The translations under genes were made by a program, and so were the position numbers. Positions 63,975 through 64,000 of a stretch of 64,000 nt of DNA are shown here, in pieces. The stretch is from an uncultured Fusobacterium sp. Lineage in GTDB: Bacteria > Fusobacteriota > Fusobacteriia > Fusobacteriales > Fusobacteriaceae. Below the pieces are notes generated by a model. That model did no database searches, was not told the DNA's origin, and worked only from the letters and a program-made list of their open reading frames with translations. The DNA is taken from positions 74,514 through 138,513 of the forward strand of contig UQJY01000002.1 of NCBI GenBank assembly GCA_900541465.1, given 5' to 3'. Position 1 is the first letter of the stretch. The number at the start of each line of letters is the position of its first letter.

Positions 63975-64000
63975 ATACAAAAAGTGCTGAAAAGAATTTT

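Overview
The window is strongly AT-rich (roughly 30% G+C by eye), uses AAA/ATA/AGA-type codons and GGAGG-type ribosome sites, and encodes a gene set that fits an anaerobic member of the Fusobacteriota (Fusobacterium or a close relative). Pointers are type III glutamine synthetase, the PEP:sugar phosphotransferase general enzymes, an [FeFe]-hydrogenase maturase, D-lactate dehydrogenase, cysteine/D-amino-acid catabolism and many radical SAM proteins. The taxonomic call is inference. Most of the window is well-packed chromosomal DNA with clean hairpin terminators; I see no prophage, CRISPR array, rRNA operon or intact insertion sequence.

Layout. 0-3 kb: end of an NhaC-type antiporter, ldhA, a DUF368 (PopT-type) lipid-carrier transporter, rpsT. 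2.9-9.5 kb: a four-gene run: a DinG-like helicase with an N-terminal JAMM/JAB domain, a PgpH-type HD phosphodiesterase, ybeY and a lipase-like hydrolase. 9.6-14.4 kb: a sigma-54 promoter driving a MalY/PatB-type C-S lyase and a CyuA-family protein (cysteine breakdown, H2S), then a sigma-54 activator gene; between them lies a promoter-terminator pair with no ORF (candidate small RNA or attenuator). 14.4-16.7 kb: arsenic operon arsP-trx-arsC, with arsR behind its own promoter. 16.8-18.4 kb: a second sigma-54 promoter in front of a glutaredoxin-like protein and a DAACS symporter. 18.5-22.3 kb: a TruA-like protein with a C-terminal KH motif, an HD protein, a B12-type radical SAM protein, ung. 22.3-27.2 kb: D-serine locus (XRE-cupin regulator divergent from dsdX-like permease, dsdA and a DSD1/D-threonine-aldolase-family enzyme). 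27.2-32 kb (minus strand): YibE/F, alkaline phosphatase, galE, radical SAM protein. 32-39 kb: DUF1846 protein, a zinc/cadmium-type P1B ATPase with a dense His/Cys linker, hydE, alanine/glycine symporter. 39-45.7 kb: HU, ruvC, uvrA, ruvA, PIN-PhoH ATPase. 45.7-53.4 kb: nitroreductase, glnN, ptsI-ptsH-ispH-rpsA. 53.4-61.2 kb: DMT transporter, two small unknown genes, trmFO-xer-hslV-yqeH-pseudopilin-like cluster, FAD oxidoreductase. 61.4-64 kb: tRNA-Leu(CAG), ahpC and a thioredoxin-reductase/AhpF-domain fusion.

Most promising signals: (1) a two-locus sigma-54 regulon that plausibly couples uptake and desulfuration of a sulfur amino acid, with a regulator whose C-terminus is not the usual Fis-type helix-turn-helix; (2) the JAMM-DinG fusion with a complete E/HxH/S/D metal motif; (3) a Xer-family protein lacking two catalytic residues inside the conserved trmFO-xer-hslV cluster; (4) ispH and rpsA overlapping and separated by a single base from being one fused reading frame; (5) the candidate small RNA after cyuA; (6) TruA-KH and TrxR-AhpF-NTD domain arrangements.
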